Virus record (IMG/VR): IMGVR_UViG_3300013132_000036 | Span: 20,524-84,523 of that record | Strand: one strand, 5' to 3' | Length of the DNA: 64,000 nt | Source: a virus | Shown: one piece after another, positions 34,001 to 45,000 of the stretch | Layout: every line of letters begins with the position of its first letter | How positions within the stretch are numbered: position 1 is the first letter of the stretch | Position numbers and translations under genes: made by a program | Notes under the pieces: generated by a model | The model's input: only the letters and a program-made list of their open reading frames with translations | Database searches by the model: none | What the model was told of the DNA's origin: nothing

Positions 34001-34576
34001 AATGCCTTGGCTCTCTAACGAAGCTATAAAATCAGCATCGCTTAAATCATTTCTACCTTTAATATTATTGTCAAAATATTGCTTCTGTACATCAGATTGT
34101 GTGTTAGCAATTATTCTTTTTACATAAACACTTTCTGAATTTTCAGGTATTTGATTTTCAACATCGATTTCTATATAAAGAAGAGGATTTAGAAAAGATT
34201 CAAAAAACCAATTATTTCTAGCTTGGAATGTCGAAGGAACCTGTAGACTAGCAGGAGATGATGGATCTTTTAGTGTTTTAGCTTGATATATTTTAGCAAC
34301 TGTTCCGTCCGGATTTCTAACATTCGCTCTGTTATCTTCTAATCCAGATAAGGCTTTTATATTTTGGTCCAGCCTGTTTATTTCTGTTTTTAAATATCCG
34401 AATGATGGTATTTGTATATTTTCAGAAGTGTTATCATCCATCAGGAATTCTATCTCAACAGAATCCTTAGAAGATGTTGTCACATCATTAAGCTTATTTA
34501 TAATCTCAAGAGAGTTTTTCTGTAGCCTAAGAAACTGTGCTATTAATGATGAAAATGAATTTTTAGTATTCGACAT
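31076..34576 (-). CDS. Large structural protein with coiled coil and Fn3-like domain
   Basis: A 1,166-residue protein. The N-terminus is helical (SSLIAQFLRLQKNSLEIINK) and probably oligomerises. A coiled coil at about 420-505 (KNEVDSIDRAIDQTRKQLSE, KKLNDKISALTKDKS) is followed by a fibronectin-III-like segment to about 655 (VEIQVQSVSEAGWPTNPLTS, DWSTSAIVDFPPDL). The C-terminal third is beta-rich. A fibrous oligomer attached to the baseplate would fit. It has a 6-base gap from the next upstream gene. Not assigned to a T4 counterpart. Confidence 0.6.
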   Translation of the reverse strand: MSNTKNSFSSLIAQFLRLQKNSLEIINKLNDVTTSSKDSVEIEFLMDDNTSENIQIPSFGYLKTEINRLDQNIKALSGLEDNRANVRNPDGTVAKIYQAKTLKDPSSPASLQVPSTFQARNNWFFESFLNPLLYIEIDVENQIPENSESVYVKRIIANTQSDVQKQYFDNNIKGRNDLSDADFIASLESQGIQYFIDEQINDLDLRTIRYTGSFGVLRIFDEEVQITVNGTTTTNTVRKYKLNTLKYNDVLADTQNSRTLTKGDILITAGGTKYEITSIDSTNQTVVVKRLFGFEPIQLGDSVLTIYSNVLSNRQVGVNVGFDERQGVFIKSIDGDFNVASSKYSPGICFWSNELQISTTDGVKTLEAFYNSQVSDFGKIFIASAKDNTIPAIYGQTPAAPVVSPGNFKVVRVNSQITNSKESDAFKDKVKTKNTLKNEVDSIDRAIDQTRKQLSELTTTSVGKTPTAEFKKLNDKISALTKDKSVKTELVATTITELNNLIIAVPELTEAPKYRVRGFWPIPEPIIDPKTGEQNIVQFNVRYRYLSLTGNPNGVDQIDYIDNNGVAKTGQFTNWIQFKSDVRKKVYDTNTGTYVWQIEDVSDANTVNINQLDISITKGEKVEIQVQSVSEAGWPTNPLTSDWSTSAIVDFPPDLVVEVDNSSFIVQNNTDTAVSKVQSDLQAKGLDQHLSTQFTSGDKFYAHNSSVIASGFFDATGKALDLFQKLTQIDNELQSLRALIARAKGTLGVYIRSGNTSNKVNPGSTINLFAGYYDQLIDLSNPSNKGKIANVVYYLELRNEAATPLELSSLIPGGQGVKAPNSITSQADYNNNRKYGETPIQLSGIVDANVNTSSPGSFVQASGYQSGNAYSQFVYNRYKSVGLDEGLYFVPSTTLAWNIDNGSTVGGSQLPINNDGIIIPFKPSTTSVVSAGANANIWSGTYTGGSPDINGDLNEFCIHISHPDINDGNSTIFESLIRPSVLPAGPMNYPSFRHALGFETDTNISASVPGTQSSSYQQLEYYPANSGSSFGTDDNSYPNKLGFVETDEFLCGKFSCGSYLFLAPTNHTAVQIEGSTQLAKKTLDFGQENAITVPLVFQMRAQDKLGYVGGWRSAGNLKNITYTKKIGIDIQVKNEDLFSFDVLVSGSYTKTSLVSPAYSQSKKTTI

Positions 34577-34582
34577 TTTTTT

Positions 34583-36766
34583 TTATTTTATTTGATCAAC
34601 TTCAAATATTAAGTTCTTATCATCTATACAAACAATATCAAAAATTGGTTTATAATTAGATCCAGAAAACTGCGTGTTAAGGAATCCTGCAACTACAGAA
34701 GAATATGGTACTCCTGAAGGGGTTGATTTAGGATATTCACCTAATGCGTCAGTTAAAATAACAAGTGAATAATTTCCTAGATCTATATCATCTCCTATAA
34801 CAAGTCTTAAAACTTGTCCTTTTTTCCATTTGTTTATGCTGTCATCTATTCTTATAACAATGTCATTATTAGCTGTTATTGAAACTCCGTTATTTTTATG
34901 CTTCAAATAGTTAGTATAAATCGAAAGAGGAATAGTATTTCCTGCCACCGGATTTATAGTAAACAACGAATTGGTTGAAATATTATAATCCTGTTGTGTG
35001 ACATTAACTTTTAATATATTAGGAGTGTTTCTATCTACTGATGTTCCGTCACCGTCTTTTAATAGGTCAAGATTATATGACATATTAATAGAAGTCTGAT
35101 TCTGTAATATGTCGTTGATTGTATCGCTATTGTTTTCTATAAGACTTAGAATATCCTGCGTGTTATCGAAAAGAGCCTGATTTGCTTGTAAAGAAGCCTC
35201 GATTACATCTAATCTTGCTTTTATCTCTGTGCTGTCGTCAGTGTTTATTATCAGATCTTTAAGATCATTGATATCATTCTGCATACTAGCTATCTGCAAT
35301 GTCCTGTCATTAAGATTCTTAGCGGCATCTTGTAAAACAGTAGCTGCGTCCATAAAGATGGAAAGTGAAAAAGATGAGTAGTCATTAATAGCCTGCTCAA
35401 CTCCAGTGCTTTCCACATCGGTATCAAACTTTAGGTTTATTTTAAACCCGTAAGAATTACCATTAAGTTTAGTAATTGCATCTGGCTTAAATTTCTTAAA
35501 CGAGGGAAGCTTGGCTGCGTTTGTCGAAACAGGCTCAGGATCATTTAAGAAAAGAATTCCATAAAGATTAGTTTCTGAATCGGTGGGATTATTAGGATCA
35601 TAAACATCATAATAAACTAAAACTGCATTAAACTCAAAAGAAGTTGTAATAGGGGTTCCGTTCCATTCTTCAATCGTTGAAATTCCCACGTAATTTTGAA
35701 TAGCTTTGTATGATGCTGGATCAAAATCTATCTGAACTCCATCAAGATTGTTTCTTTTATATGTTACAGAGTAGCCACCAGGACCAGAAACTGCTAAGTA
35801 TTTTTCAATTTCATAGTTACTACTATCGAAAAAAGTGGGATCAGTAAAATACGAATTAGCCTCATCTCTTGGGGAATACCAATTGTTTGTAAAAGATCCA
35901 GTTGCAGATGTTCCACTAACACCAGGTTCTCCTAAAACGTCCTGATCAAATATTGCTAATTTAGGTAATCCATTAGGACCGTATAGACCAGAAGCAGAAT
36001 CACGTCCCTGGATATATTCAGTATCAGTTGGATCAAGAGGTAAGTGTGTCCATGTTCTATCCGGATAATAATTTTCGTCTGCTATTGTTTTAAATAAAAC
36101 ATAAGGCGTTCCTCCGTCTCCGGTAGGTACATGAATATAAACCTCTGAATATGCGTTTTCTGAATTTTGTACAGAGTTTACAACGTCTATGTCCCCTATA
36201 TACTGAACTATTCTTTCGTATCTAGGATTAGGTGTTCCGTTTCCTGTTAATAAAGTGTCCTCCTCTACCCATCTTTTATCGGAATATGGATATCCATCTT
36301 TTGATGTTGTCAGTGTTTGATTTAGGGAGGCAACTACTTCATTCGTGTTTGCTGTCCTATATCTAACACCCCCTAGTTCTTTAACCCATTTCCAAAAAAC
36401 CCTTTCTGAAACGTTTCTTTTTAAATCCTGATTATAATTAGGATCTGAAATAATAGTTGACTCTAGGTTTAAACAATAATTTTGAAAAGAGATCTCTGGT
36501 GAAGGACTTAAATTATTTGGATTTGTTAATATAAAATCCCCAGCAGCAGCATCTAAAAAAGTCGTATCGATAGCATTAAACTGTAAGGTGTTCTCTCCAT
36601 ATGTCGGAGTTCCGAATTCTGGGAGTTTTAATAAAGCATATTTAGAGAAAGTAAATTTCTTTAATGAATTATTAAAGGTTAAAGATAAATCCTCTGCAGA
36701 AGAAGAGAAGGTATAAAAGGTGCCTCCTTGAACTGCTATAGGTCTTATATAAGGTGTCTTTGCCAT
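34583..36766 (-). CDS. Large structural protein with central coiled coil
   Basis: A 727-residue virion protein. A beta-rich N-terminal region of about 470 residues (WKWVKELGGVRYRTANTNE, GLYGPNGLPKLAIFDQD) is followed by a heptad-containing helical segment at 470-560 (ASMQNDINDLKDLII, RLDVIEASLQANQALFD) and a C-terminal beta domain (NKWKKGQVLRLVIGDD). The plan of head, coiled coil and terminal domain suggests a trimeric tail or baseplate appendage. No close match recognised. Confidence 0.6.
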   Translation of the reverse strand: MAKTPYIRPIAVQGGTFYTFSSSAEDLSLTFNNSLKKFTFSKYALLKLPEFGTPTYGENTLQFNAIDTTFLDAAAGDFILTNPNNLSPSPEISFQNYCLNLESTIISDPNYNQDLKRNVSERVFWKWVKELGGVRYRTANTNEVVASLNQTLTTSKDGYPYSDKRWVEEDTLLTGNGTPNPRYERIVQYIGDIDVVNSVQNSENAYSEVYIHVPTGDGGTPYVLFKTIADENYYPDRTWTHLPLDPTDTEYIQGRDSASGLYGPNGLPKLAIFDQDVLGEPGVSGTSATGSFTNNWYSPRDEANSYFTDPTFFDSSNYEIEKYLAVSGPGGYSVTYKRNNLDGVQIDFDPASYKAIQNYVGISTIEEWNGTPITTSFEFNAVLVYYDVYDPNNPTDSETNLYGILFLNDPEPVSTNAAKLPSFKKFKPDAITKLNGNSYGFKINLKFDTDVESTGVEQAINDYSSFSLSIFMDAATVLQDAAKNLNDRTLQIASMQNDINDLKDLIINTDDSTEIKARLDVIEASLQANQALFDNTQDILSLIENNSDTINDILQNQTSINMSYNLDLLKDGDGTSVDRNTPNILKVNVTQQDYNISTNSLFTINPVAGNTIPLSIYTNYLKHKNNGVSITANNDIVIRIDDSINKWKKGQVLRLVIGDDIDLGNYSLVILTDALGEYPKSTPSGVPYSSVVAGFLNTQFSGSNYKPIFDIVCIDDKNLIFEVDQIK

Positions 36767-36783
36767 CGATTATTTTTTCTTTA

Positions 36784-37701
36784 TTAGAATGTAAAGCCTT
36801 GTGTAGAATTAACAACCACCCAAGATCCTTTTTGTGTCGCTGCTCCCTGATCTATTCTTGGCTCCCACATAAGTGTAATTGATGACTTGTATTGGTTACC
36901 AGGTGTTTGTATAATAGGATCTGAATAAGAGCCGTCTCCTGTAGAAAATCCTGTATAATAGTAAGGCGAAGGACCAGTAACTCCAGTAGATATTATTCCT
37001 GCAGTGGTAGCAGCGTCTACTAATGTTACTGTGTAGCCAGCAGGAATATCAGAAGCAGTTGCTCCATTACCTGTTGCTGCATAAAAGAAAAATCCTGTAG
37101 CGTTTGAAGCATCAGCCGTCGCGCCTGAAACAAAGTCTGATTGTATATAGATAACATTTTCAGTTAAATTTAATTGGTAAGGACTGGAATATGTTCCAGT
37201 AACACCTGCACCAGGTGCAGAAGGAAAAGCTGTAGTTGAACCAACGGTAGCTTTTCTATTTGTATTTACAAAATTACCGGAAGCTCCTATCGTCATTCTT
37301 CCTTCTACATTAAGAACACTTTGGAAAGTTGCTGTTGCCCCAAATGTTGATGCCCCAGAAGCAGAAAAGCTATTGACCTGAAGAATGTTTGAAAAAATAC
37401 CAGTAGCTCCTGCCACTGTGTTTGTAAACACTATAGAACCTCCACTTGCTCCTGTACCATATATTTGAATGGTGGGTGAACCAGATGCTGGCATCACCAA
37501 GCTGTTAGATAGGAGGGATTTAGATTTTATTTGTCCACTCGATGCACTAGAAACGTCTAATGATCCAGTTAACACATTAATATTAAATGTGTTTTCTAAA
37601 TCATTATAAGCATTTTCTAGGAGCAAAAAGTTAGCATTAATAGTTAATCTTGATCCTGATATAGAATCCGTTCCGAGGATTTCAGTAATTGTTATTGCCA
37701 T
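36784..37701 (-). CDS. Fibre-like structural protein
   Basis: A 305-residue Gly/Ala/Ser/Thr-rich protein. Its start (AITITEILGTDSISGSRLTI, NANFLLLENAYNDLEN) resembles the N-terminal adaptor of the collagen-like fibre: a short strand, an N-x-NF motif and a helix. This suggests a shared attachment site. The remaining part has irregular beta repeats and a compact C-terminal domain (SITLMWEPRID, GSWVVVNSTQGF). It heads the minus-strand fibre block after the divergent PhoH gene, and GGATATATAT lies 18 bases upstream. Confidence 0.65.
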   Translation of the reverse strand: MAITITEILGTDSISGSRLTINANFLLLENAYNDLENTFNINVLTGSLDVSSASSGQIKSKSLLSNSLVMPASGSPTIQIYGTGASGGSIVFTNTVAGATGIFSNILQVNSFSASGASTFGATATFQSVLNVEGRMTIGASGNFVNTNRKATVGSTTAFPSAPGAGVTGTYSSPYQLNLTENVIYIQSDFVSGATADASNATGFFFYAATGNGATASDIPAGYTVTLVDAATTAGIISTGVTGPSPYYYTGFSTGDGSYSDPIIQTPGNQYKSSITLMWEPRIDQGAATQKGSWVVVNSTQGFTF

Positions 37702-37719
37702 TTGATTTTTCTTTTTTTG

Positions 37720-37729
37720 ATATATATCC
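37720..37729 (-). promoter_or_regulatory. Candidate late-promoter element in divergent region
   Basis: Minus-strand GGATATATAT, 18 bases before the ATG of the fibre-like protein, within the 111-base divergent gap shared with PhoH. The PhoH side shows only an A-rich leader directly before its ATG. It probably drives the fibre block. Confidence 0.4.
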
Positions 37730-37812
37730 TGTATTTAATACTTTAAGAAAAGACGGGGTTAATTATTAAACAGAGAAACATCAAATATGTTTCTTAAAAT
37801 AAAAAAAATCTT

Positions 37813-38487
37813 ATGACTACAGGAAGCAACTGGACACAAAAAAGAAAACCTAAAAATCCTATTAAGTTTAAAATTAATCTAAACGACGAACAAAAGGATG
37901 CTAAAGCTATCATTTTAGAAAATCCCGTTAACGTTCTTAAAGGAGCTGCTGGGTCGGGAAAAACGTTACTAGCAGTACAAATAGCTCTGGACATGCTATT
38001 TAACAGGGAGATTGAAAAACTAGTTATTACTAGACCAACAGTGGCAAAGGAAGATATAGGTTTTCTTCCTGGGGATTTAAAAGAAAAAATGGATCCTTGG
38101 TTAGCTCCTATCTATGCAAATCTCGAGATGGTCTATGAAAAAACTAAAGTTGAGAAATTACTCAGTGATGGGATTATAGAGATTTTACCATTTCCTTTTA
38201 TGAGAGGTAGAACACTCGTTAATTCTTGTGTGATTGTTGACGAGGCACAAAACGTAACTATGAACCAGATGGAAATGGTATTAGGAAGGCTTGGGATTGG
38301 TTCTAAAATAATCATATGTGGAGACACTTCACAGATTGACTTGAAAAACAAAAAAGAATCTGGACTAGATTTTATGAATACTCTTTCTGCAAGAGTAGAA
38401 GGAGTTAAAGTCATAACATTGAAGAAAAACCATAGACATCCGATAGTACCGGATATTTTAGATGTTTATAGGGAATATACAACATAA
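37813..38487 (+). CDS. phoH: PhoH-like ATPase
   Basis: A 224-residue P-loop ATPase of the PhoH family. Walker A GAAGSGKT is at 44-51, followed by VITRPTVAKEDIGFLPGDL, Walker B CVIVDEAQN, ICGDTSQIDL and the terminal LKKNHRHPIV, a complete family signature. PhoH is frequent in large myoviruses; its role in phages is not settled (RNA metabolism and phosphate stress have been proposed). It is one of three plus-strand genes and is followed 26 bases later by the endolysin candidate, so the two probably share a message distinct from the flanking late operons. Confidence 0.92.
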   Translation: MTTGSNWTQKRKPKNPIKFKINLNDEQKDAKAIILENPVNVLKGAAGSGKTLLAVQIALDMLFNREIEKLVITRPTVAKEDIGFLPGDLKEKMDPWLAPIYANLEMVYEKTKVEKLLSDGIIEILPFPFMRGRTLVNSCVIVDEAQNVTMNQMEMVLGRLGIGSKIIICGDTSQIDLKNKKESGLDFMNTLSARVEGVKVITLKKNHRHPIVPDILDVYREYTT

Positions 38488-38513
38488 AAATAATATACAA
38501 ATAAAAAATAAAC

Positions 38514-39032
38514 ATGAATTACAATTGGCTTAAGGACGAAAAATCCCCAAAAATACTAGTAGAAGCGGTGAAAAATCTAGGGGTAAAAGAAATAGTTGGC
38601 TCCGCACACAATCCAGTTATTCTCGGATGGGCAGGAGAACTTGGACTAAAAAGTATTTACACTAACGACGAAATACCCTGGTGTGGTTTATTTATAGCAC
38701 ATTGTGTACATGTTGCTGGATTCGAAGTGGTTGAAAGACCCTTATGGGCTTTAAATTGGGCCAAGTACGGTAATAAAGTTGATGAGCCTATGTTGGGTGA
38801 TATCCTAACTTTCAAAAGAAATGGAGGAGGGCACGTTGGAATATATGTTGGTGAGGACGAAAAATATTACCACGTTTTAGGGGGTAACCAAAATAATTCG
38901 GTAAGTGTTTCCAGAATTGCTAAATCAAGACTCCACCAGGCAAGAAGAACTAAATGGAAAATTGCACAGCCTGGTAACGTAAGAAAAGTTCTACTGGAAG
39001 CTAAAGGAAATATCACTACAAACGAAAGCTAG
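38514..39032 (+). CDS. Endolysin-like cysteine peptidase/amidase (TIGR02594-type)
   Basis: A 172-residue protein with the papain-like layout of CHAP/NlpC-P60 and TIGR02594 cell-wall hydrolases: a catalytic Cys in EIPWCGLFIAHC (C57), a His in GGGHVGIYVG (H107) and a polar residue in GGNQNNSV (N126). It has no signal peptide or transmembrane segment, so release would need a holin or equivalent, not seen in the window. It lies next to PhoH and away from the tail genes, which favours a lysis enzyme over a tail-associated hydrolase. The stop is 8 bases from the convergent wedge/propeller gene. Confidence 0.8.
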   Translation: MNYNWLKDEKSPKILVEAVKNLGVKEIVGSAHNPVILGWAGELGLKSIYTNDEIPWCGLFIAHCVHVAGFEVVERPLWALNWAKYGNKVDEPMLGDILTFKRNGGGHVGIYVGEDEKYYHVLGGNQNNSVSVSRIAKSRLHQARRTKWKIAQPGNVRKVLLEAKGNITTNES

Positions 39033-39040
39033 CCAGAATT

Positions 39041-42000
39041 TTAAAATAAATCTTGATACTTATTCAGAGGGGGAAATCCTAATTCTTTCCTATTATAATA
39101 GATGGATCTTAGTAAGTAGTCCTCAGGATTTACAACTTCGGGTTTTAAATCTCCTGCGAAAGCTTCTTTGTGATCTATAACCCTTATCATCCCCCTATGC
39201 TCTGTTTGATATATGTTACCATTGGCATCTTGTAATTCACAAGATATTGTATAGAATCCAGGATTTAAGAAGGTCCATATAAAGTATGGGGTTTTTCTTA
39301 TCTTCACTATGGTCTCACCTGTTTCTGTATCGGTAAGGGTCCATATGTGATTCTTTTTACCGGGGATTAATGAATCAATAGGATTTATAAATATAGTAGT
39401 GGCAAGAGGAATTTCAAACTCCTCCTTGTATAATTTTTCCTCTTTCCATGACCAAGAATGAGAACCTAGCCATGATTGAACTCCACCAATTTTTAATCCA
39501 CTTTGGAATCTTTGCTTAGGGATTTTTCCTAAGAAAGCATCTAAAGAACCGCCAGGAGGGGAAAGGACAATATATGGGGAAAATTCAGATTCACCCTCAA
39601 AGTATCCAGTTATATAAAGATTCTCTTCTTTGTCCAGTACAAGGTCTGCTCCTGAATCGTTATTGATTCCACCTGCAGTAACTATGTCTACTAATAAACC
39701 GTCCTTATTAAATTTTGTTAAGTAGATGTCTGTACCCCCTCTAGATTCAATTTCTTCTGGAGAAAAATATGCAGGAGAAGTGTAAGATCCTGTTATATAA
39801 ACATTTTCCTCAGAGTCACTTTCTATATCATAAGCAGCATCTCCCCCCTGCCCTCCACACATTTTCACCCAAATTAATTTTCCAGTAGAAAGAAGTTTAA
39901 GTACAAAGATATCTGTTGTTCCTGGGAATGATGATATTTTCTGATTTTCTATCTCTATAGTTCCCTCATAGGATCCAGTAACTAGTACATGCCCTTTTGG
40001 GTCTATACATATAGAGGTGTTTCCAAATGATGTACTAGCATCATAAGCAAAGCTGTCTCCCCATAAACATGTTCCGTCTCCAGTAGAAAACTTAGCAACA
40101 AACATGTCAGGATTTCCAACTCCGTTTAGTGTGATAGGATCAAGATCAATTTGTGTTTCGAAAACTCCTGTTAAGTATAAATATTCCTCCTTAAGAACTG
40201 ATAGTTCATAAGCTTTAGAATATGTCGTAGTAGTAAGTTGTTTAGCCCAAACAAATGATAATGATGGATCTATTTTTGCAACAAAAGCTGAATCTTGTCC
40301 AGTAGAAGTAAGTGTGTATGTACCTAATGTGAGAGTTCCTTCAAATGATCCACAGATGTAAATATTTTCATACTTATCTACTTTTATATCTCCCAGGAAT
40401 TGATCTGGCGTAACATTGACGGTGATTGTATTTAATAAGATCCCATCCGAATCATATTTGTTTATTTCTATAAATCCGGTGAGATTGTTATCGCAAGCAA
40501 CATAAATATTATTGTTAGCATCAGTTATAACAGATCTAGCATAAATAGGACCTTGTGGAGAAGTGGAAGATACTGATGTAGCCCATTGAATAACGCCTCC
40601 TTTATTATATTTAGCAACGTAAACTCCTTGATCTAAACTATTTAAATAAACGTCCTGTGTACCTATATTATTAACCTCTCCCATAAATATAGTACCAGTA
40701 AAATCTCCTATTGCTATAATGTCTCCCTCGTTGTCAACTGTGACTTTTACTCCTCGATCTGGGCTACTGTTTCCTAGAGTTATAACCCATTCAAAATTTT
40801 CGAAAAGATCCCTTGATTTTTTCTGAGCTATTCTTTCTATTTGTGAATTTCTCCAATAAGGTTCTTTGTTTGCTTTTCCATTTAAAATATCTCGTAACGG
40901 AGCGTATAAGAAGACATCGTCGATGTTTAAAGATGGAAACTGATCTTTCAGACGATCGACGTTATAACGCTGCCAAATAGGCTTATACCAAGAGTATCTG
41001 TCGACATTAGGCATGACAGGTCTTGTGTAATCAGAGTTGAGAGTTATATTATCATTAAAAGGACCAACTATAAAGCTGAAACCTAATTGTGAAGTTCCTA
41101 TCCCACTACTGGTGATATATTCTACTGAAGGCAGAGGCTTTGAAGTTTCATGATAAACAAAGTCCCATCCGCTAGTTCCTACTGATTTAGCTGTTGCATG
41201 AATATGAGGTATGATGTAATCAATTTTTCCTATTTCTCCATCATCGGTAACAAATAGAAGATTTTTTGGATATGTTGTTTCTCCGTTTTTAATAGTTTTC
41301 CAAGGAGCTGAAAGAAGAGTTTTACCGTGTGAAACATTACAAGGATTTATGAGTGTAGTTCCGTCATTTCTATATAAAACTTTAGTAAAGAAATACCCAT
41401 CAAAGAAGTATAACTCCGTTCCTCCAGGGGAAACCGTTTGATCAATAGTGAACCATATATTAGCATTTCCAGTCTCTACTATATTTCCAAACTTACCTGA
41501 CGATAGCTCAGGATTTGTAGAAGTATTCCATACCGCCCATCTAGTGTGATCCCAATATGCTAAAGCAGATCCAGTACCAATCCACTTATGGTCTAATTTG
41601 TCAAGTTCTATAGAATAAACGTCATTGTCGGGTAACCCTGAATTGGTGCTTGTGTAATTTTTAAAATCTATACCATTAAATCTAGATAATCCAGCATCCG
41701 TTGCTATCCATAGATACCATTTATTCATTCCATAGTATTCTAATCTAAGATCCCTGATATTATCAGAAGGAATGTCAGAATTAGATGTAGTGTAAAGAGA
41801 CCAAGATTTAGCATGGGAATCGTAGAATAAGAGTCCATCAAAAGAAGGCGAAGAGTTACAAGTAAAAGCTGCAAATATATCACCGCTTTGGGGATTTATT
41901 TCTATTGCATTTATACTAGAAGCTGTTATTGGACTAACAGGATTTCCCCCGTTATCTACAAAATCATTAACAGAATAAGCAAAGCTATCGCCTGGATCTT

Positions 42001-45000
42001 TTTCATTTATTTTAATTAGAGGGGTTAAGCTATTTTCTATTCCTATCCACTTAACATCGTTTCTATCTATTTTTATACAATTAGTAAGAATAGAAACCCC
42101 AGGCATTACACTATTTGAAGAATCGTACGTTGTATAATTAGCTCCATCAAATTTAATAACGTCCTCACCAGTAACCCAGATATCACCATCAGCATCCCAA
42201 GCTATTCCTGTAGGCTGAAAAAGAACAGGTGAATATGTGGGAACTTTGAAAAATTTAGATGATATATTTTTAGGACCAGGATTAGTACTAAGATCTGGCG
42301 AAATAGGAGTGTTGTTTATATAAAAATTATTAGGCAGTTCAGAAAATCCCCTAACAGTATAATCAAATCTTTTTATATTCTCGTCTATAGAATCATTTAA
42401 CTGTCCCGCAGCTTCACTTAAATCTAAATAGTTATTTGCCGGTGAATCTGTTTCGTTAAATACTATTCCTTGGGAGTCTTTAGTTACCCTAACTCTATCC
42501 CCATATTGTAAAGAATATAAACCAAATCCACCTAACCAATCGTTGTGATAATCATACATATCCCAAGTATGTGCATAGGATTTTTCAAATTGAAAGTCCT
42601 CAAATGTGTCCCAGGAAATTCTTTTAGTCCCCCAATACTTCATCTCTTTCTTTGGTAGGGTAGAAAAATTATATTCTAGATATTCCTCGGTTTCGTTAAC
42701 ACCCCCAGTAAAAATACCAGATGAGATATTAGAAAGTATAGATCCAGTAGTTTGTACAGTTAATATCTTACCATTCCATAAAGCTCCTGTGTTGTTAGGT
42801 GCTTGTAGTGTAAATTTCTTATAATTTAAAACGGTTGAATCTATAAGATTTATAACTTTGTACTTGGGGTTTAAAGGTGAAGAATTTATTGTGCTATAGA
42901 TTAAACTTGTAGTAGCATTAAGATCTCCCTGGAAATTGCAATCTGCTATTAATAAAGAGTCCGCTGTGATTTTAATATTACCAGATCCATAAACATATCC
43001 CCCACTTATAGCTGTAATAATTATTTCAGGTATCTCGAACGTGGTAGTGCCTGTTACTGTTATTGGATATTGTCCATAAGGTGCTCCAGTAGAATCATAT
43101 ATCCACACAGTATCCCCTGAAGAATATCCGTGAGCGGTGTTTGTCGTTACTATAGCTAATGAATATCCCGATCCATTGTATGTACTAACAATATTATTAA
43201 TATCTATTTGTAAAACTCCTATTTGAAATTCAACATTTGCTTTTACCTCCTGTATTTTGCTTAGAACTTCACACTGCTGGCCTTCATTAAAGTTATTAGA
43301 GTACTCTGGATAATTTTCTATTACATCTGAAATATCTAGAATCTTGTTTGTGTTCTCTACCGGAAATATCCACTGGGAAGGATAACTTTCCCATTTCAAA
43401 GGTGCATTATCCCAATTGTATATTTCAGATTCTCTAAATCTAGTAATAGTGTTTAGTTCTATAGATCTTCTGTCCACTTTCAGTACAGATCTCTTTATTC
43501 CTAAAGAAATAGAATTTAAAGTGTCCCAAACTCTACATTTAACATTGTACTCTCCAACGTAAGGTACAAAATGAACTATAGTCTCTAATTCTGGAAGCCC
43601 TCCTCTAATCTGAAAAAAGTATGGACTTGTATCATCGTCTTTGTATATTGTCCATTCTATCTCGTAAAAATCTAAATATGGTATCCTATCCCAAGAATAA
43701 AATCCATTAGAATGTACAAAATTCTCGTAATAATCGAAAGTGTATGTACTAAATCCTAAATTAGTTGGAGTAACTTCCCAATTTGAATATTCTCCGGATC
43801 CCCTAGTGTACATCATCTGAATATAAAGATCGCCAGTTAATGTATTATAGTCCCCTGCACTGCAATATCCGAGTACCAAATTACCAGGAGAACTTACAGA
43901 TTCTACTCTAACAAATAAAACCTCTGGGGATGTTGTATCAAACCAATCGTTTCCTGTTCCTATATTAATTGTTACACTAGAAGGAAAAGTTGTAGGTAAA
44001 GTAAAGGTAGTAGTGCTGTTAACGGTCTGTAAAGGAGTTCCTGGATTACTAGAAGTAGTGCTAGTGTAACTCGCTATCTGTAAGGGTGTAGTAGTTACTG
44101 TTGTATCAAAAGACTCCCAGCTTCCACTCACATCATCCCAAGGAAGAACAAAAGTATTGTTCTTAATTATTAAAGGGCATCCAGCAGGAAATACGTATTC
44201 TGATCCATTTGAAAACAACTTATATCCTGGATAGTCATAGTCACCATCACCTAAATTTTTAGGCATAGTCCCATTTTTTACGTCGGCATAAAAAGATTCC
44301 ACCGCGCTTTCTAAAGCAGGGATTGTTGGTAAAGGGTATTGTTGAAAATTCGAGTAAGGATCTATAGTATTTCCATAATAGCTTATACCCTCTTCTGCTC
44401 CATTTACAGCAGGATATAAAAGACCCGCTTGATTTGGTTTAATGTAAAAAGGTCTAAGATCCTCGATGTATCCATCTTGTGGAAACACACTAAAGTCTAC
44501 TTTTATACCTCCCTTTACCTCACTTATATCTAATTGGTCCGTCCACCCTCTTGTTTTGTAGATATTAAAATATACACCTTCACCTGTTATATCAATTATT
44601 CTTGCGTTAAGTGGTAGGTAATCTCTTTTTAATCTTTCTTTTAATCCAAATAATTTTATAAGAACCTCTTCCGGACTAAATGCAAAAGCATCCTCTACTA
44701 TAGGATATCCATATTGATCCTCTTCTTGATCCTCTACTACTCTATTTATATCATAAAAAAGCCCAAATAGGGAAGTTTTCTTAAAAGACTTAGAAGGAAA
44801 TAGCTGTTCAAATTGTTTTTTTAAACCAAAAGTCCCATCCTTTCTTTTTCCGTATACTTCTATTTGTTTAAATTTCCCCTCATTTTCGTCTTTGATTAAA
44901 CTACTTATAAGTTCCAATCTACTTTGTCCCTCTATATTTGGAATACTTAATTCATTTAATATCTTTTGATTTTGTTGTAAAGGAGTTAATGTGTCTGCTT

